Shown here in pieces: positions 42,244 through 51,946 of a stretch of DNA of 64,000 nucleotides (position 1 is its first letter; each line of letters begins with the position of its first letter). Source of the stretch: Paenibacillus caui. GTDB lineage: Bacteria; Bacillota; Bacilli; Paenibacillales; Paenibacillaceae. The position numbers and the translations under genes are program-made. The stretch spans positions 1 through 64,000 of the forward strand of contig NZ_JAIOGQ010000026.1 of NCBI RefSeq assembly GCF_019904135.1, written 5' to 3'. Below the pieces are notes generated by a model that saw only the letters and a list, made by a program, of their open reading frames with translations, searched no databases and was not told the origin of the DNA.

Positions 42244-43179
42244 TTATCCCAGTTCTCTTACCCGAAAGGGCTTAAGCCCTTTCAGAATGGTTCCCCTTTG
42301 GGCTTCGCAGCTCTCCGGCAGCATCAGTTCACTGCCGAGCTGTCCCGCCGTTTCATCGGTTTGAAAGCCCGGCGAGTCCGTCGCGACCTGAAACAGAATG
42401 CCCCCGGGCTCGCGGAAATACACGCTTTTGTAATATTCCAGATTAACAGCAGGTGAGGGATCAAATCCTTTGGCTCCGAGCATGTCCTGCCACATCAGCT
42501 GCTCGCTCTCATTCCTTGCCCGCCAGGCAATGTGACGTACTACTCCGGCTCCCGGGATCCCGGTTGGAATCGGATCCGTATTCAGATCAATCCGGCAGCC
42601 GGTCTCCCCGGGAGCTTCATAACGGACAAGCCCTTCCTCCTGGCCGCGACTCGTCAGGCCAAAAATATCTTCAAGCACCGTCGCAGTCTTCCAAGGGGCC
42701 TTGCTAAACAGCAGCGCACCGTCCAGCCCTTTTATTGCGTACTGTCCCGGAACGCCGCCAAAGGTCCTTGCACTGTCGGGGATTTTCCCGCGTTCCACCA
42801 GGTCAATCAAGAGTCCGGCGTTGTCGGTAAACCGCAGGTAATCCTCACCGAACCTGTGTATCTCCATATAATCAACCCCGTACCGCTTAAGGCGCTGGCG
42901 CCAGAACAGCAGACTGCCCGAAGGCACGGCATAAACCGTAACGCCGACCTGCCCGCTTCCGATACGCCCCGAAGGAAAATCCTCCTTTAGCAAAAAAGAC
43001 ACAATCGTGCCCGGGTGACCGGACTCATTGCCGAAATACAAGTGATATACATCGTGAGCATCAAAATGGATCGTCTGTTTGATTAGACGAAGTCCCAATA
43101 AGCCCGCATAGAAATCCACGCCTGCCTGTACATCATTTACATATGCAGTAATGTGATGAATACCCGCCGTTTTTAGCAA
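42244..43179 (-). CDS. VOC-family ring-cleaving dioxygenase-like protein (MhqO/MhqA type)
   Basis: A 311-aa protein with two vicinal-oxygen-chelate modules. Metal-ligand histidine in GIHHITAYV, a second in RHIAWRA and a glutamate in FREPGGILFQVATD. Members such as MhqO/MhqA protect against quinones and diamide. TTG 43179 has AGGAGG seven bases upstream. No MarR-type MhqR regulator is visible beside it. Confidence 0.85.
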   Translation of the reverse strand: MLKTAGIHHITAYVNDVQAGVDFYAGLLGLRLIKQTIHFDAHDVYHLYFGNESGHPGTIVSFLLKEDFPSGRIGSGQVGVTVYAVPSGSLLFWRQRLKRYGVDYMEIHRFGEDYLRFTDNAGLLIDLVERGKIPDSARTFGGVPGQYAIKGLDGALLFSKAPWKTATVLEDIFGLTSRGQEEGLVRYEAPGETGCRIDLNTDPIPTGIPGAGVVRHIAWRARNESEQLMWQDMLGAKGFDPSPAVNLEYYKSVYFREPGGILFQVATDSPGFQTDETAGQLGSELMLPESCEAQRGTILKGLKPFRVRELG

Positions 43180-43353
43180 CCTGAAACCTCCTCCGGCATT
43201 TAGGCTCGTTCTTTTTATTATAAAGATTCATCAGCCTGAAATCATCTTTCATGCAGATTTGCGAAAAAGGATTGCTATTCAAATGATTATCAGTAAAATA
43301 ATATTAACGTTAAAAATATTTTAATGATTAATTTATTTTGAAAGGTGGTCACT

Positions 43354-44661
43354 ATGGAACAGGTTTTAGTTCAATCGCAAACCGCAGGGTCCTCCCTGGG
43401 CAAAAACAAAGATTACCTGCTGCTGCTGCTCGCCAAAATGATCTCCCGCTTCGGCGACTCGATCGATGCCATTGCCTACAGCTGGATCGTGTATATGCTG
43501 ACAGGCTCCAAGCTGCTGATGGGGACGCTGTTTGCAGTGAACAGCATCCCTGCTATTGTTTTGAGCATTTTTACAGGCGTATTTGTGGACCGATGGTCCA
43601 CAAAGGTTATCGTCATCTGTGCCGATTACGGACGCGGCCTGCTTGTATTTGTGACCGGACTGCTGTATATGACCGGCCGGCTCGAAGTATGGCATCTGTT
43701 TCTGTTCACCCTGCTGATTTCTTCCTTCGAGGCTTTCGCTTCTCCAGCGGAAAACTCGTGGATTCCACGCATATTGCCCAAATTCCTCCTCCTGAAAGGT
43801 AACTCCTTGTCCAGCTCTATGGCGCAAACGGCGGAGCTTGTCGGTCTGGCCGCTGCCGGTGGCATCGTTGTTCTGATCGGCAATGCCGGCGCGCTGTGGG
43901 TGGATGCGGCCACTTTTCTATGCTCAGCCGTTATTCTGACTTTCGTAAGCAGCGGCCGCGCTGATGCGGCAAATCCCGCTACAGCGCTCGCAGAGACTGC
44001 CGTCCCGGACCAAGCTGCAACATCCGGCAAGCCGAGCGCATATAAAGCTTATATCATCCAGCTTAAAGAGGGCTTCAGCTATGTCAGAGGGAATTTGCTT
44101 ATCTTCACTTCCATTATTCTGGCCGCGCTCGTTAATTTTTGCCTGGCCCCGATAAACGCGCTGCAGATCGTGTATGTGAAGGATTTGCTGCATGCGGGCC
44201 CGGGAGGGTTAAGCATGCTCGGGATATGCCTCACTTGCGGCATGATCCTCTCGGGACTGGCCATCGCGAAATGGGGCGACCGCTTTCGGAAAAGCACGCT
44301 GATTTTGTCGGCGATACTGCTGATGGGAATCTGCTTAGCGCTGCTTAGCTTGCCTCCTGCACTCCCTGGCATATATGCTCTGGCCGCCGCTGCTGGGCTC
44401 ATGTCCTTGTTAGGAGCCTCGGTCAGCCTGGCTTCCGCCCCTCTGCGCTCCTATGTCATGGAGGTTACTCCCGGACATATGCTTGGACGGATTTCCGCCT
44501 TGATCAGCATGATGTGCCTGAGTGCCGTACCGCTCGGAGGGACATTAACCGGTCTCGTTGCTGACCTGGTCCCAATTCCACATCTATACGCCATAATTGG
44601 CTCGGTTATCGCGCTGCTTGCGCTTGGACTTTTTAACTATAAGGCTTTTCGAAGTATCTAG
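43354..44661 (+). CDS. MFS transporter (MFS_3/EntS-like)
   Basis: A 435-aa major-facilitator exporter with about twelve transmembrane helices. It has FGDSIDAIAYSWIVYMLTGS in helix 1-2 and VDRWSTKVIVICADYGRGL as the A-motif region of this family. ATG 43354 has AAAGGTGG upstream. The divergent intergenic region includes AATGATTATCA near 43280, resembling half of a Fur box. This would fit a siderophore exporter, but it is weak evidence. A multidrug exporter is equally possible. Confidence 0.8.
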   Translation: MEQVLVQSQTAGSSLGKNKDYLLLLLAKMISRFGDSIDAIAYSWIVYMLTGSKLLMGTLFAVNSIPAIVLSIFTGVFVDRWSTKVIVICADYGRGLLVFVTGLLYMTGRLEVWHLFLFTLLISSFEAFASPAENSWIPRILPKFLLLKGNSLSSSMAQTAELVGLAAAGGIVVLIGNAGALWVDAATFLCSAVILTFVSSGRADAANPATALAETAVPDQAATSGKPSAYKAYIIQLKEGFSYVRGNLLIFTSIILAALVNFCLAPINALQIVYVKDLLHAGPGGLSMLGICLTCGMILSGLAIAKWGDRFRKSTLILSAILLMGICLALLSLPPALPGIYALAAAAGLMSLLGASVSLASAPLRSYVMEVTPGHMLGRISALISMMCLSAVPLGGTLTGLVADLVPIPHLYAIIGSVIALLALGLFNYKAFRSI

Positions 44662-44800
44662 CTCCATGAATGGATTGATCCGGCTATGACAGATCTTGTT
44701 GTCTGGCCTCATAACAGGCAGGCTGCTTTGTATTCCAGTTCCCCTTCCTTTATAATGATAGAATCAATGAGTTGAACGAGACTCGTCAGGGGTGGGCGCC

Positions 44801-45427
44801 ATGAGGGACATTCTGGAATTGAAAACACCGGCAGAGATCAAAATTTATTCGGACCCGTATCGGCTCAAAATATTTCACGGCTTTAATAAATTCGGCAGGC
44901 CTGCCACCGTCAAGGAAGTTGCAGATTCCCTCGGGGAAGTGCCTGCCAAGGTGTATTACCACGTGAAGAAGCTGGAAAGCATCAAGCTGCTGCAGGTTGT
45001 TGAAACACGCGAGATCAACGGGATTGTCGCCAAATACTATGAACCGTTCCAGGGGGACATCCGGCTAAAGTCGGAAATTAAAGCCGAGCTGGAGAAAGTG
45101 TATCTCTCCGAAACCCAAAAGCTGATTCAGGAAATGTATGAAATGAGTAAGCAGAAATTTTTAAGCAGTATTGACGGAACCCGGAAAACATCAGGACATC
45201 TGGTCAATAATTCTCTTTACATGACTAAAGAAGAAGCCGCCCAGCTCGTTAAAGATTTTGAAGCCCTGATCGAACCTTATGTCTCTAAGAGAAGGGGAGC
45301 CCATATTTATACCCATGAAATCTTTTTGTCTTTAATTAATGAGACAGGGGGAATTCAGAAATCCAATAATGATTCTGCTTCTTCCACAGGAAATCCAAAT
45401 TCGGAGCCACCCTCTAACGAAACGTAA
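44801..45427 (+). CDS. Winged-helix transcriptional regulator
   Basis: A 208-aa regulator with an ArsR-like winged helix (PATVKEVADSLGEVPAKVYY, then HVKKLESIKLLQVVETREI) and a long helical C-terminal part with a Ser/Asn/Pro-rich tail. ATG 44801 follows AGGGGTGG. It follows the MFS gene by 139 nt on the same strand and may control it. Effector unknown. Confidence 0.8.
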   Translation: MRDILELKTPAEIKIYSDPYRLKIFHGFNKFGRPATVKEVADSLGEVPAKVYYHVKKLESIKLLQVVETREINGIVAKYYEPFQGDIRLKSEIKAELEKVYLSETQKLIQEMYEMSKQKFLSSIDGTRKTSGHLVNNSLYMTKEEAAQLVKDFEALIEPYVSKRRGAHIYTHEIFLSLINETGGIQKSNNDSASSTGNPNSEPPSNET

Positions 45428-45429
45428 AC

Positions 45430-45490
45430 AAGCGCCGTCAGATTATTTTTCCGGACCCTCCGGTATAAACAATCTGCGGCGCTTCTTTTA
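45430..45490. terminator. Terminator between the regulator and purD
   Basis: A long hairpin: arms 45430-45444 and 45471-45484 share AGCGCCG-CAGATT pairing, followed by TTCTTTTATT on the plus strand. It separates the convergent regulator and purine operon, and is weaker in the minus direction. Confidence 0.75.
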
Positions 45491-45509
45491 TTGCCATATG
45501 GAATTTGTT

Positions 45510-46784
45510 CTAAACCAGTGCCTTAGCGGCGATATCAGTGCGCATATGCTTGCCTTCGAAATGAATCTTGTTTGCCGCCTCGTACGCTTTGTCCCTCGCA
45601 GCAGCGATATCGCTGCCCATTCCGACAACGCCAAGCACACGTCCCCCGTTTGTCACCCATTCACCGGCCTCGGTTTTACCGGTTCCGGCATGGAACACAA
45701 GCGCTCCGCCTGCAGCTTCAGCGGATTCCAGTCCAGTAATTGGGAGTCCCTTCGGATAAGAAGCCGGATATCCGGGCGAAGCCAGTACAACACAAACGGC
45801 CGCGTCCTCGCTCCATTCGATGTCGATCTGATCCAGCGTCCCATTCAGTGAGGCAAGAAAAATATCCAGCAGATCGGTTTTCAGCCGCGGCAGCACGACC
45901 TGGGTCTCCGGATCGCCGAATCTGGCATTGAATTCGACCGTCTTCGGCTTGCCTTCCGGCGTAATCATCAGGCCCGCAAACAGGACGCCGCGGAACGGCC
46001 GTCCTTCAGCCACCATCGCTTTCGCGGTCGGCTTGATGATCGTCTCGATCGCTTCTTCAATAATTGCTTCCGCGATATGAGGCAGCGGCGAGTAAGTCCC
46101 CATCCCGCCGGTATTCGGACCTTTGTCACCATCATAGACCGGTTTGTGATCCTGAGCCGCAGCCATCGGACGTACCGTTTCGCCATCTACAAAGGCAAGG
46201 ATCGACATTTCCTGTCCTTCCATAAACTCTTCGATGACAACCTGGCTTCCGGAGCTTCCGAACACCTTGCTGACCATGATATCGGCAAGCGCCTGCTCGG
46301 CTTCTTCACGGGTGAAGGCAACCGTTACCCCTTTGCCCGCCGCAAGACCGTCAGCCTTGATGACAATAGGCACCTGCTGAGCCCGCAAATAAGCCAGCGC
46401 CGCTTCGTAATTGTCGAATTTCTCGTAGGCGGCTGTCGGAATGCCGTATTTCTTGAGCAGATCCTTCATAAATGTTTTGCTGCCTTCAATGTGAGCTGCG
46501 TTTTTGCGCGGTCCGTATACCGGAATGCCTTTGGCTTCGAACGCGTCGACGATGCCTTCAGCCAGCGGATCATCCGGCCCGATGACGACGAGTCCGACTT
46601 TCTTCTCCTCGGCGAATGCCGTCAAGCCGTCAAAATCGCTGACCGGAAGCGGAACAAGCTCGGCCACCTGGGCGATTCCCGCATTGCCGGGCGCGCAGTA
46701 AATCCGTCCGGCTTTTGCGCTTTTCGACAGCGCCCAGCATATCGCATGCTCGCGGCCGCCGCCCCCAACCACCAGAATATCCAT
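45510..46784 (-). CDS. purD: Phosphoribosylamine-glycine ligase
   Basis: A 424-aa ATP-grasp enzyme joining glycine to phosphoribosylamine, the second step of IMP synthesis. N-terminal nucleotide-binding MDILVVGGGGREHAICW, ATP-grasp motif VIKADGLAAGKGVTVA and NARFGDPETQVVLPRL. ATG 46784 has AAAGGAGG just upstream. Last gene of the purine operon, preceded by a hairpin with a T-rich tail. Confidence 0.96.
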   Translation of the reverse strand: MDILVVGGGGREHAICWALSKSAKAGRIYCAPGNAGIAQVAELVPLPVSDFDGLTAFAEEKKVGLVVIGPDDPLAEGIVDAFEAKGIPVYGPRKNAAHIEGSKTFMKDLLKKYGIPTAAYEKFDNYEAALAYLRAQQVPIVIKADGLAAGKGVTVAFTREEAEQALADIMVSKVFGSSGSQVVIEEFMEGQEMSILAFVDGETVRPMAAAQDHKPVYDGDKGPNTGGMGTYSPLPHIAEAIIEEAIETIIKPTAKAMVAEGRPFRGVLFAGLMITPEGKPKTVEFNARFGDPETQVVLPRLKTDLLDIFLASLNGTLDQIDIEWSEDAAVCVVLASPGYPASYPKGLPITGLESAEAAGGALVFHAGTGKTEAGEWVTNGGRVLGVVGMGSDIAAARDKAYEAANKIHFEGKHMRTDIAAKALV

Positions 46785-46801
46785 GATTCTCCTCCTTTGA
46801 T

Positions 46802-46826
46802 AGAAAGAAAGCCCGCCTTCGCGGGC
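46802..46826 (-). terminator. Hairpin between purH and purD
   Basis: On the minus strand GCCCGC (46826-46821) pairs with GCGGGC (46816-46811), followed by TTTCTTTCT. It could lower purD expression relative to upstream genes or stabilise the purH 3' end. Confidence 0.55.
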
Positions 46827-46866
46827 CCTAATATATAGTCCAAATGCCAAAATAACCGATTATTGA

Positions 46867-48414
46867 TTAATGTCTGAAATGGCGGACGCCCGTAAATACC
46901 ATCGCTATGCCGTATTCATTGGCTACCTGGATCGACTCTTCGTCCTTGATCGAGCCGCCCGGCTGAATAACCGCAGTAATTCCGGACTTAGCCGCAAGTT
47001 CCAGCGTATCGCCCATCGGGAAGTACGCATCCGAGGCGAGCACGCTGCCTTTCGCCTTCTCGCCGGCTTGCTCGATGGCGATTTTGGCTGCGCCCACACG
47101 GTTCATTTGACCTGCGCCTACGCCGATTGTCATGCTGTCCTTGGCCAGTACAATCGCATTCGATTTTACATGCTTGACTACCTTCCAGCCAAACAGCAGC
47201 TGCTTCAGCTCTTCTTCCGTCGGCTGCCGGTCCGTTACTACCTTCAGGTCCGAAACGTTCAGGGAGTGAACATCGCTTTCCTGAACGACCATTCCGCCGT
47301 CGATTGTTGTAATCGTATAGTTTTTCTCGCGGTCTTCGCCTGCTTTCAGATCGCCGATTTTGAGCAGCCGGATGTTCTTCTTCTTGGTCAGCACATCAAG
47401 CGCGTCCTGGGTGAAGCCTGGGGCCAGGATGATTTCAAGGAAAATCTCTTTCAACAGCAGAGCGGTATCTTCGTCGATGATCCGGTTTGCGGCCACAATG
47501 CCGCCAAAAATCGATGTCGGATCCGCGGCATATGCTTTCTGGTAAGCCTCCAGCACGCTGCCGCCGATGCCTACACCACAAGGATTCATGTGCTTGACGG
47601 CGACAACGGCAGGCTCCTCGAACTCTTTTACAATCTGCAAAGCCGCATTCGCGTCATTGATATTGTTGTAAGACAGTTCTTTCCCGTGTAGCTGCTCCGC
47701 AGTTGTCATCGTATCGGCAGCCGCAAGCGGCTTGCGGTAGAAGGCGGCCTTCTGGTGCGGATTTTCTCCGTAGCGGAGGTCCTGAATTTTCTCGTAAGTA
47801 ACCGTCAGCCGTTCAGGAAGCGGATCGCCCGTCACATTCGACAAATAGTCGGAGATCAGCGCATCGTAAGCGGCGGTATGACGGAATACTTTGGCTGCGA
47901 GACGTTTGCGCGTATCCAGCGTCGTATCTCCGTCTTTGCGAATTTCGTCCAGCACGGTGCCATAGTCTGCAGAATCTACAACCACGCTGACAAAAGCATG
48001 GTTTTTGGCAGCAGAGCGCAGCATGGTCGGACCCCCGATGTCGATATTTTCAATGGCCTCTTCATATTCGACATCAGGCTTGGCAATCGTCTCCTGGAAA
48101 GGATACAGATTGACAACTACAAGATCGATATAATCCAGACCAAGCTCTTTCATCTGCGCCTGATGCTCCGCACTGTCGCGGATGGCCAGCAAGCCGCTGT
48201 GCACGGCAGGGTGAAGCGTCTTTACGCGTCCATCCAGAATTTCAGGAAAGCCTGTTACATCCGAAATTCCGATAACAGGAACGCCTTCCTTGGCAAGCAG
48301 ATTTTTGGTTCCGCCTGTCGAAATAATTTCCACACCCAGATTGGACAGCTCACGGCAAAACTCCACAATGCCGGACTTGTCGGATACGCTCACTAGCGCT
48401 CTTTTCATACTCAA
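46867..48414 (-). CDS. purH: AICAR transformylase/IMP cyclohydrolase
   Basis: A 515-aa bifunctional enzyme for the last two steps to IMP. The N-terminal MGS-like cyclohydrolase domain begins KRALVSVSDKSGIVEFCREL. The transformylase domain has the Lys-His pair in VAVKHMNPCGVG. TTG 48414 with GGAGG eight bases upstream is preferred to the ATG two codons later. The 288-nt gap to purN is the longest inside the operon, and I see no gene in it. Confidence 0.95.
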   Translation of the reverse strand: MSMKRALVSVSDKSGIVEFCRELSNLGVEIISTGGTKNLLAKEGVPVIGISDVTGFPEILDGRVKTLHPAVHSGLLAIRDSAEHQAQMKELGLDYIDLVVVNLYPFQETIAKPDVEYEEAIENIDIGGPTMLRSAAKNHAFVSVVVDSADYGTVLDEIRKDGDTTLDTRKRLAAKVFRHTAAYDALISDYLSNVTGDPLPERLTVTYEKIQDLRYGENPHQKAAFYRKPLAAADTMTTAEQLHGKELSYNNINDANAALQIVKEFEEPAVVAVKHMNPCGVGIGGSVLEAYQKAYAADPTSIFGGIVAANRIIDEDTALLLKEIFLEIILAPGFTQDALDVLTKKKNIRLLKIGDLKAGEDREKNYTITTIDGGMVVQESDVHSLNVSDLKVVTDRQPTEEELKQLLFGWKVVKHVKSNAIVLAKDSMTIGVGAGQMNRVGAAKIAIEQAGEKAKGSVLASDAYFPMGDTLELAAKSGITAVIQPGGSIKDEESIQVANEYGIAMVFTGVRHFRH

Positions 48415-48702
48415 AGATAGGACCTCCTTAAATTTGGTGATCAGGGGAAAAACGGCTTCTTTCTGAATGATGAGCAGCTGCCTTATTTCACCCGGTTTCC
48501 GGTTTGCTTAAGCCCGGGCTTATAGGCTTTATTCACGGGCAATCGACGGATTATTAAACCGCATGACAGCATGCGCTTTATTCCATTGAATACGCAAATA
48601 TTTCTCGGGAAATATCGAAACGGCTCTAATGATTTCAAGATAACCTGACAAAAGAAACGATATTCGTACGAATTGTTTGCTCCCTGCGTAGTACGGCTCG
48701 GT

Positions 48703-49317
48703 TTAATGTCTAATCGTCACTTTTCGGCCTTCGATTACGACCTTGCCTTCAGCAAACGCGGACACGGCCTGCGGATAAAGCTTCATTTCTGCAGCATGAA
48801 TTTTGGCTTCAAGCGACTCCCTGCTCTCGCCCTGGACCATTTCAACCGGCTGCTGGGCCACAATCGCGCCCGTATCCATCCCGCCGTCTACCAGATGCAC
48901 CGTGATGCCGGTGACCTTCACGCCGTAATCCAACGCCTGACCGATCGCGTCCTTGCCGGGAAAAGCCGGCAGCAGCGACGGATGAATGTTGATCATTCGC
49001 CCTTCATACGGCTTCACAAGCACGGCAGTAAGCAGCCGCATATATCCGGCCAGAACGATCAGATCAATGCCGCGCCTTGCAAGCTCCGAGGCAATTTCGG
49101 CTTCGTACGCTTCCCGGCTGTCGTATTCTTTGGGCCGGAACAGATACGTGTCGATTCCTAAGGCTTGCGCACGCTTAACGACAGGGGCTTCGGGCTTGTC
49201 GCAGACGAGCAGGTCCACAGTGGCGCCCCCAAGCCGGCCTGCGGCCGCCGCTTCGGCCAACGCCTGAAAGTTGCTGCCCTGGCCGGATGCGAACACCGCA
49301 ATCCGAAACGGTGTCAT
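48703..49317 (-). CDS. purN: Phosphoribosylglycinamide formyltransferase
   Basis: A 204-aa folate-dependent GAR transformylase. FASGQGSNFQALAEA at the start, the catalytic NIHPSLLPAFPG and HLVDGGMDTGAIVAQ. Its ATG overlaps the purM stop by one base (TAATG), so translation is coupled. The family usually runs about 200 aa, so this is complete. Confidence 0.95.
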   Translation of the reverse strand: MTPFRIAVFASGQGSNFQALAEAAAAGRLGGATVDLLVCDKPEAPVVKRAQALGIDTYLFRPKEYDSREAYEAEIASELARRGIDLIVLAGYMRLLTAVLVKPYEGRMINIHPSLLPAFPGKDAIGQALDYGVKVTGITVHLVDGGMDTGAIVAQQPVEMVQGESRESLEAKIHAAEMKLYPQAVSAFAEGKVVIEGRKVTIRH

Positions 49318-50360
49318 TAGACTTCAGCCCCCGTAAAGGTCACTTCGCGGGACCCCTCGGTGACTCTGCCGATCACATACGGCTTCTCTCCCGCGTCCGC
49401 GAGCGCCGCTTGCGCAGCTTCCACCTGATCGGCAGCGACGATAATGACAAGACCAATCCCCATGTTGAATGTTGTGAACATATCCCGGTTGGACACGCCG
49501 CCTTTATCCTGAAGCAGTTTGAACACCGGCAGAATCGGCCATGAGCCGTAGTCGATTTCGACATTTACGCCTTCCGGAAGGACGCGCGGAATGTTCTCGA
49601 TAAAGCCTCCGCCCGTAATATGCGCCATTCCTTTTACCTGAACTTTGTCGATCAGCGAAAGGGCCGGTTTGACATAAAGCCGTGTCGGTTCAAGCAGAAC
49701 ATCGCCGAGCTTGGCGCCTTCCAGTTCTGGAAGCTCATCGCTCAGACTGTAACCGCCATCTTCCAGCAGCAGCTTCCGCACCAGCGAAAATCCGTTGCTG
49801 TGCACGCCGCTGGAAGCAAGGCCGATGACCGCGTCCCCGGCTTTTATGGTGCTGCCGTTAATAATTTTGCTTTTATCGACAACGCCGACCGTAAAGCCGG
49901 CGATGTCGTATTCGCCTTCCGCGTACATGCCCGGCATTTCCGCCGTCTCCCCGCCGATCAGGGCGCAGCCCGACTGGGCGCAGCCTTCGGCGATTCCGGC
50001 GACGATTGCTTCGATCTTGGACGGGATGACTTTATCGCAAGCCAAGTAGTCGAGGAAGAACAGCGGCTCCGCTCCCTGCACGACGATATCGTTCACGCAC
50101 ATCGCCACGGCATCGATGCCGATCGTATCGTGCTTGTCCATCGCAAAAGCAAGCTTCAGCTTTGTGCCGACACCATCGGTGCCGGATACCAGCACCGGTT
50201 CCTCATATTTGTCTTTGTTCAAGCCGAACAAAGCGCCGAAGCCGCCCAAATCGGTCAAAACTTCCGGGCGGAATGTCCGCTTCACATGTTTCTTCATCCG
50301 CTCGACTGCTTCATTACCCGCCGCGATATCGACACCGGCGCTTTTGTATGCTTCAGACAC
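49317..50360 (-). CDS. purM: AIR synthetase (phosphoribosylformylglycinamidine cyclo-ligase)
   Basis: A 347-aa ATP-dependent cyclase making aminoimidazole ribotide. Motifs [30 protein letters not shown] and [20 protein letters not shown] 50360 with AAGGAGAG upstream is the apparent start. It follows purF by about 107 nt. Confidence 0.95.
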   Translation of the reverse strand: MSEAYKSAGVDIAAGNEAVERMKKHVKRTFRPEVLTDLGGFGALFGLNKDKYEEPVLVSGTDGVGTKLKLAFAMDKHDTIGIDAVAMCVNDIVVQGAEPLFFLDYLACDKVIPSKIEAIVAGIAEGCAQSGCALIGGETAEMPGMYAEGEYDIAGFTVGVVDKSKIINGSTIKAGDAVIGLASSGVHSNGFSLVRKLLLEDGGYSLSDELPELEGAKLGDVLLEPTRLYVKPALSLIDKVQVKGMAHITGGGFIENIPRVLPEGVNVEIDYGSWPILPVFKLLQDKGGVSNRDMFTTFNMGIGLVIIVAADQVEAAQAALADAGEKPYVIGRVTEGSREVTFTGAEV

Positions 50361-50467
50361 GTAAAGACACTCTCCTTAGGGGATATAATATTTATTTCAC
50401 TAAGTTAAACAGCATAGTGATACCGTACAAACCGCTTGTTTGGCGAATGGTGCTTCAGTTTCTTCCC

Positions 50468-51946
50468 TCAGCACCCGCAGCCAAACTTCTCCTCACCGTC
50501 GAAATCGGTCCGTGTCGGATAATCGTTGTCGAAGCAGGCCATGCAGAGGCCGCCCTTGTAATCCGACTGATTGCTGCCGCCGATGGCTTCAACCAGTCCT
50601 TCCGGACTGAGGAAGGCCAGGGAGTCGGCGTTGATCTCCTTGCAAATTTCGGCAATGGATTTCGAGGACGCGATAAGCTCTTTGCGGTCCGGCGTATCGA
50701 TGCCGTAAAAGCACGGATTTTTGAACGGCGGCGAGGTGATGCGCACATGCACCTCGGTTGCCCCGGCTTCGCGGAGCAGATTGACAATCCGGCGCGATGT
50801 CGTACCGCGCACGATGGAGTCGTCAATCATGACGACGCGTTTGCCTTCAACGACACGGCGGACGGCGCTCAGCTTCATTTTCACGCCCTGCTCGCGCAGC
50901 TCCTGGCTCGGCTGAATGAAGGTCCGGCCTGTATATTTGTTCTTGATCAGGCCAAGCTCATAAGAAATACCGGTCTGCTCCGCGTAGCCGATCGCCGCCG
51001 AAATGCTTGAATCCGGCACGCCGGTCACAACATCGGCGTCGACGAACGATTCCTGCGCCAAGCGTTTGCCCATTCTTTTGCGGGCGGAATGCAGGTTGGC
51101 CCCGTTCAGATCGCTGTCCGGACGCGCGAAATAGATATATTCCATCGCGCACAGCGCCTTGCGCTCCGGCTCTGCGAAACGGTCCTCATGCAGGCCGTCC
51201 GCATCCAGAATCAAAAGTTCGCCCGGCTGGATGTCGCGGACCGTTTCCGCGCCGATCGTCTCGAACGCGCAAGTTTCCGACGAGAACAGATAGGCATCGC
51301 CGAGCCGTCCCATCGACAGCGGACGCAGGCCGTGCGGATCGCAGGCGACGATCAGCTTGTCGTTGGTCAGCAGCAGAAACGCAAATCCGCCGACGATGTC
51401 GCGGAATGCATCCTTGGCCGCTTCGACAAGCGGTTTGGAGGATCTGGCAATGAGATGTGCCACGACTTCCGTATCGCTCGTAGTCTGAAAGATCGAGCCG
51501 CTTTGCTCAAGCTGCTTGCGGATCTTTGGCGCATTCACGATATTGCCGTTCGTCGCCACCGCCAGATCGCCGTCTCTGTACTTGAATACGAGCGGCTGGG
51601 CGTTGGTCAGACGGCTGTCGCCGCTGGTGGAGTAACGCACATGGCCGATCGAGCGGTCGCCGATCAAGGAGGTGAGCCGATCCTTGTCGAACACTTCTTT
51701 TACAAGGCCCATTCCTCGGTGGTAATGGAATTCGTTGCCGTCCGTTACACAAAGCCCTGCGCTTTCCTCGCCGCGGTGCTGCAGAGCATGCAGACCGTAG
51801 TAAGACAAGGACGCGGCCTCCGGATGTCCGAAGACACCGAAGACGCCGCATTCCTCTTTCAGCGTATCAAATATATCGTTAGGTCCTGTTCCCTGATTAT
51901 AATAATCGCCTGTCCAAAGACTTTGCCGTCTTATTTCATCAGACAT
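50468..51946 (-). CDS. purF: Amidophosphoribosyltransferase
   Basis: A 492-aa committed enzyme of purine synthesis. The N-terminal propeptide precedes nucleophile C33 ([10 protein letters not shown]). The glutaminase domain follows with [12 protein letters not shown], then the PRPP loop [17 protein letters not shown]. The C-terminal cysteines ([10 protein letters not shown] and FGCGC) match the iron-sulfur type of Bacillus. The start overlaps the purL 3' end by 16 nt. Confidence 0.95.
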   Translation of the reverse strand: MSDEIRRQSLWTGDYYNQGTGPNDIFDTLKEECGVFGVFGHPEAASLSYYGLHALQHRGEESAGLCVTDGNEFHYHRGMGLVKEVFDKDRLTSLIGDRSIGHVRYSTSGDSRLTNAQPLVFKYRDGDLAVATNGNIVNAPKIRKQLEQSGSIFQTTSDTEVVAHLIARSSKPLVEAAKDAFRDIVGGFAFLLLTNDKLIVACDPHGLRPLSMGRLGDAYLFSSETCAFETIGAETVRDIQPGELLILDADGLHEDRFAEPERKALCAMEYIYFARPDSDLNGANLHSARKRMGKRLAQESFVDADVVTGVPDSSISAAIGYAEQTGISYELGLIKNKYTGRTFIQPSQELREQGVKMKLSAVRRVVEGKRVVMIDDSIVRGTTSRRIVNLLREAGATEVHVRITSPPFKNPCFYGIDTPDRKELIASSKSIAEICKEINADSLAFLSPEGLVEAIGGSNQSDYKGGLCMACFDNDYPTRTDFDGEEKFGCGC

